Assembly: GCF_000188195.1 (NCBI RefSeq)
Contig: NZ_GL830979.1
Span: forward strand, 23,032-87,031
Length of the DNA stretch: 64,000 nucleotides
Direction of reading: 5' to 3'
Source of the DNA: Succinatimonas hippei YIT 12066
Lineage (GTDB): Bacteria > Pseudomonadota > Gammaproteobacteria > Enterobacterales > Succinivibrionaceae
The notes under the pieces are model-generated. The model was not told the origin of the DNA, did not search any database, and saw only the letters and a list, made by a program, of their open reading frames with translations. The position numbers and the translations under genes are program-made. Shown here piece after piece: positions 63,991 to 64,000 of this stretch; position 1 is the stretch's first letter; each line of letters starts with the position of its first letter.

Positions 63991-64000
63991 ACCGGTTAAG

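Overview
The window is a chromosomal segment of a gammaproteobacterium. Core gene order is Pseudomonas-like: pyrH-frr-uppS-cdsA-dxr-rseP-bamA-skp-lpxD-fabZ-lpxA-lpxB-rnhB, then ruvC-ruvA-ruvB-ybgC-tolQRAB-pal-cpoB followed by tRNA-Lys genes. Base composition is AT-leaning. The accessory genes are TTT and TRAP carboxylate uptake, acid-sugar catabolism, a large autotransporter and an anaerobic-type haem radical SAM enzyme. They suggest a host-associated anaerobe, perhaps Succinivibrionaceae. That family placement is inference; no rRNA is present.

Layout. 1-12292: envelope, isoprenoid, lipid A and fatty-acid operon on the + strand. 12332-15619: an SDR gene where dnaE often sits, then accA and tilS. 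15620-16320: gene-poor, with two near-identical repeats that read on the - strand as outer-membrane-protein C-termini plus terminator, and a candidate small RNA. 16325-16588 (-): rpsT. 16882-25352 (-): a catabolic operon (DUF1537 acid-sugar kinase/PdxA2, DapA-like aldolase, 2-hydroxyacid dehydrogenase, iron alcohol dehydrogenase, TTT transporter TctBAC). 25565-26320: divergent DeoR regulator. 26594-35001: two tandem modules, each DctP-DctQ-DctM plus an EF_0837-type amidohydrolase. 35343-41739: giant autotransporter interrupted by a G9 tract. 41872-43260 (-): AAA ATPase with DUF234-like nuclease domain. 43522-51446: ruvCAB, tol-pal. 51650-52014: four tRNAs. 52327-59017: accD, folC, dedD, Nif3-like, folE, gtrB/gtrA-like pair, truA. 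59010-60182 (-): MFS. 60700-62256: exported amidase. 62770-63990: ChuW/HutW-like radical SAM protein.

Two signals stand out. First, an operator-like palindrome TTTGATT-N6-AATCAAA lies over the -35 of the catabolic operon and upstream of both TRAP modules. It ties them to the DeoR gene as one probable regulon for importing and breaking down an unknown small acid, lactone or amide. Second, the autotransporter ON frame is open on both sides of a G9 homopolymer 87 nt into the gene and needs G8 or G11. This is the structure of a phase-variable surface protein, shown here in the OFF state.

Caution: lpxA, the first DctP, the second DctM and probably the HutW-like gene each look one base short, mostly at homopolymers, and the kinase-PdxA2 fusion is also explained by one missing T. 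The assembly may carry homopolymer deletion errors, which bears on reading these genes and the G tract.
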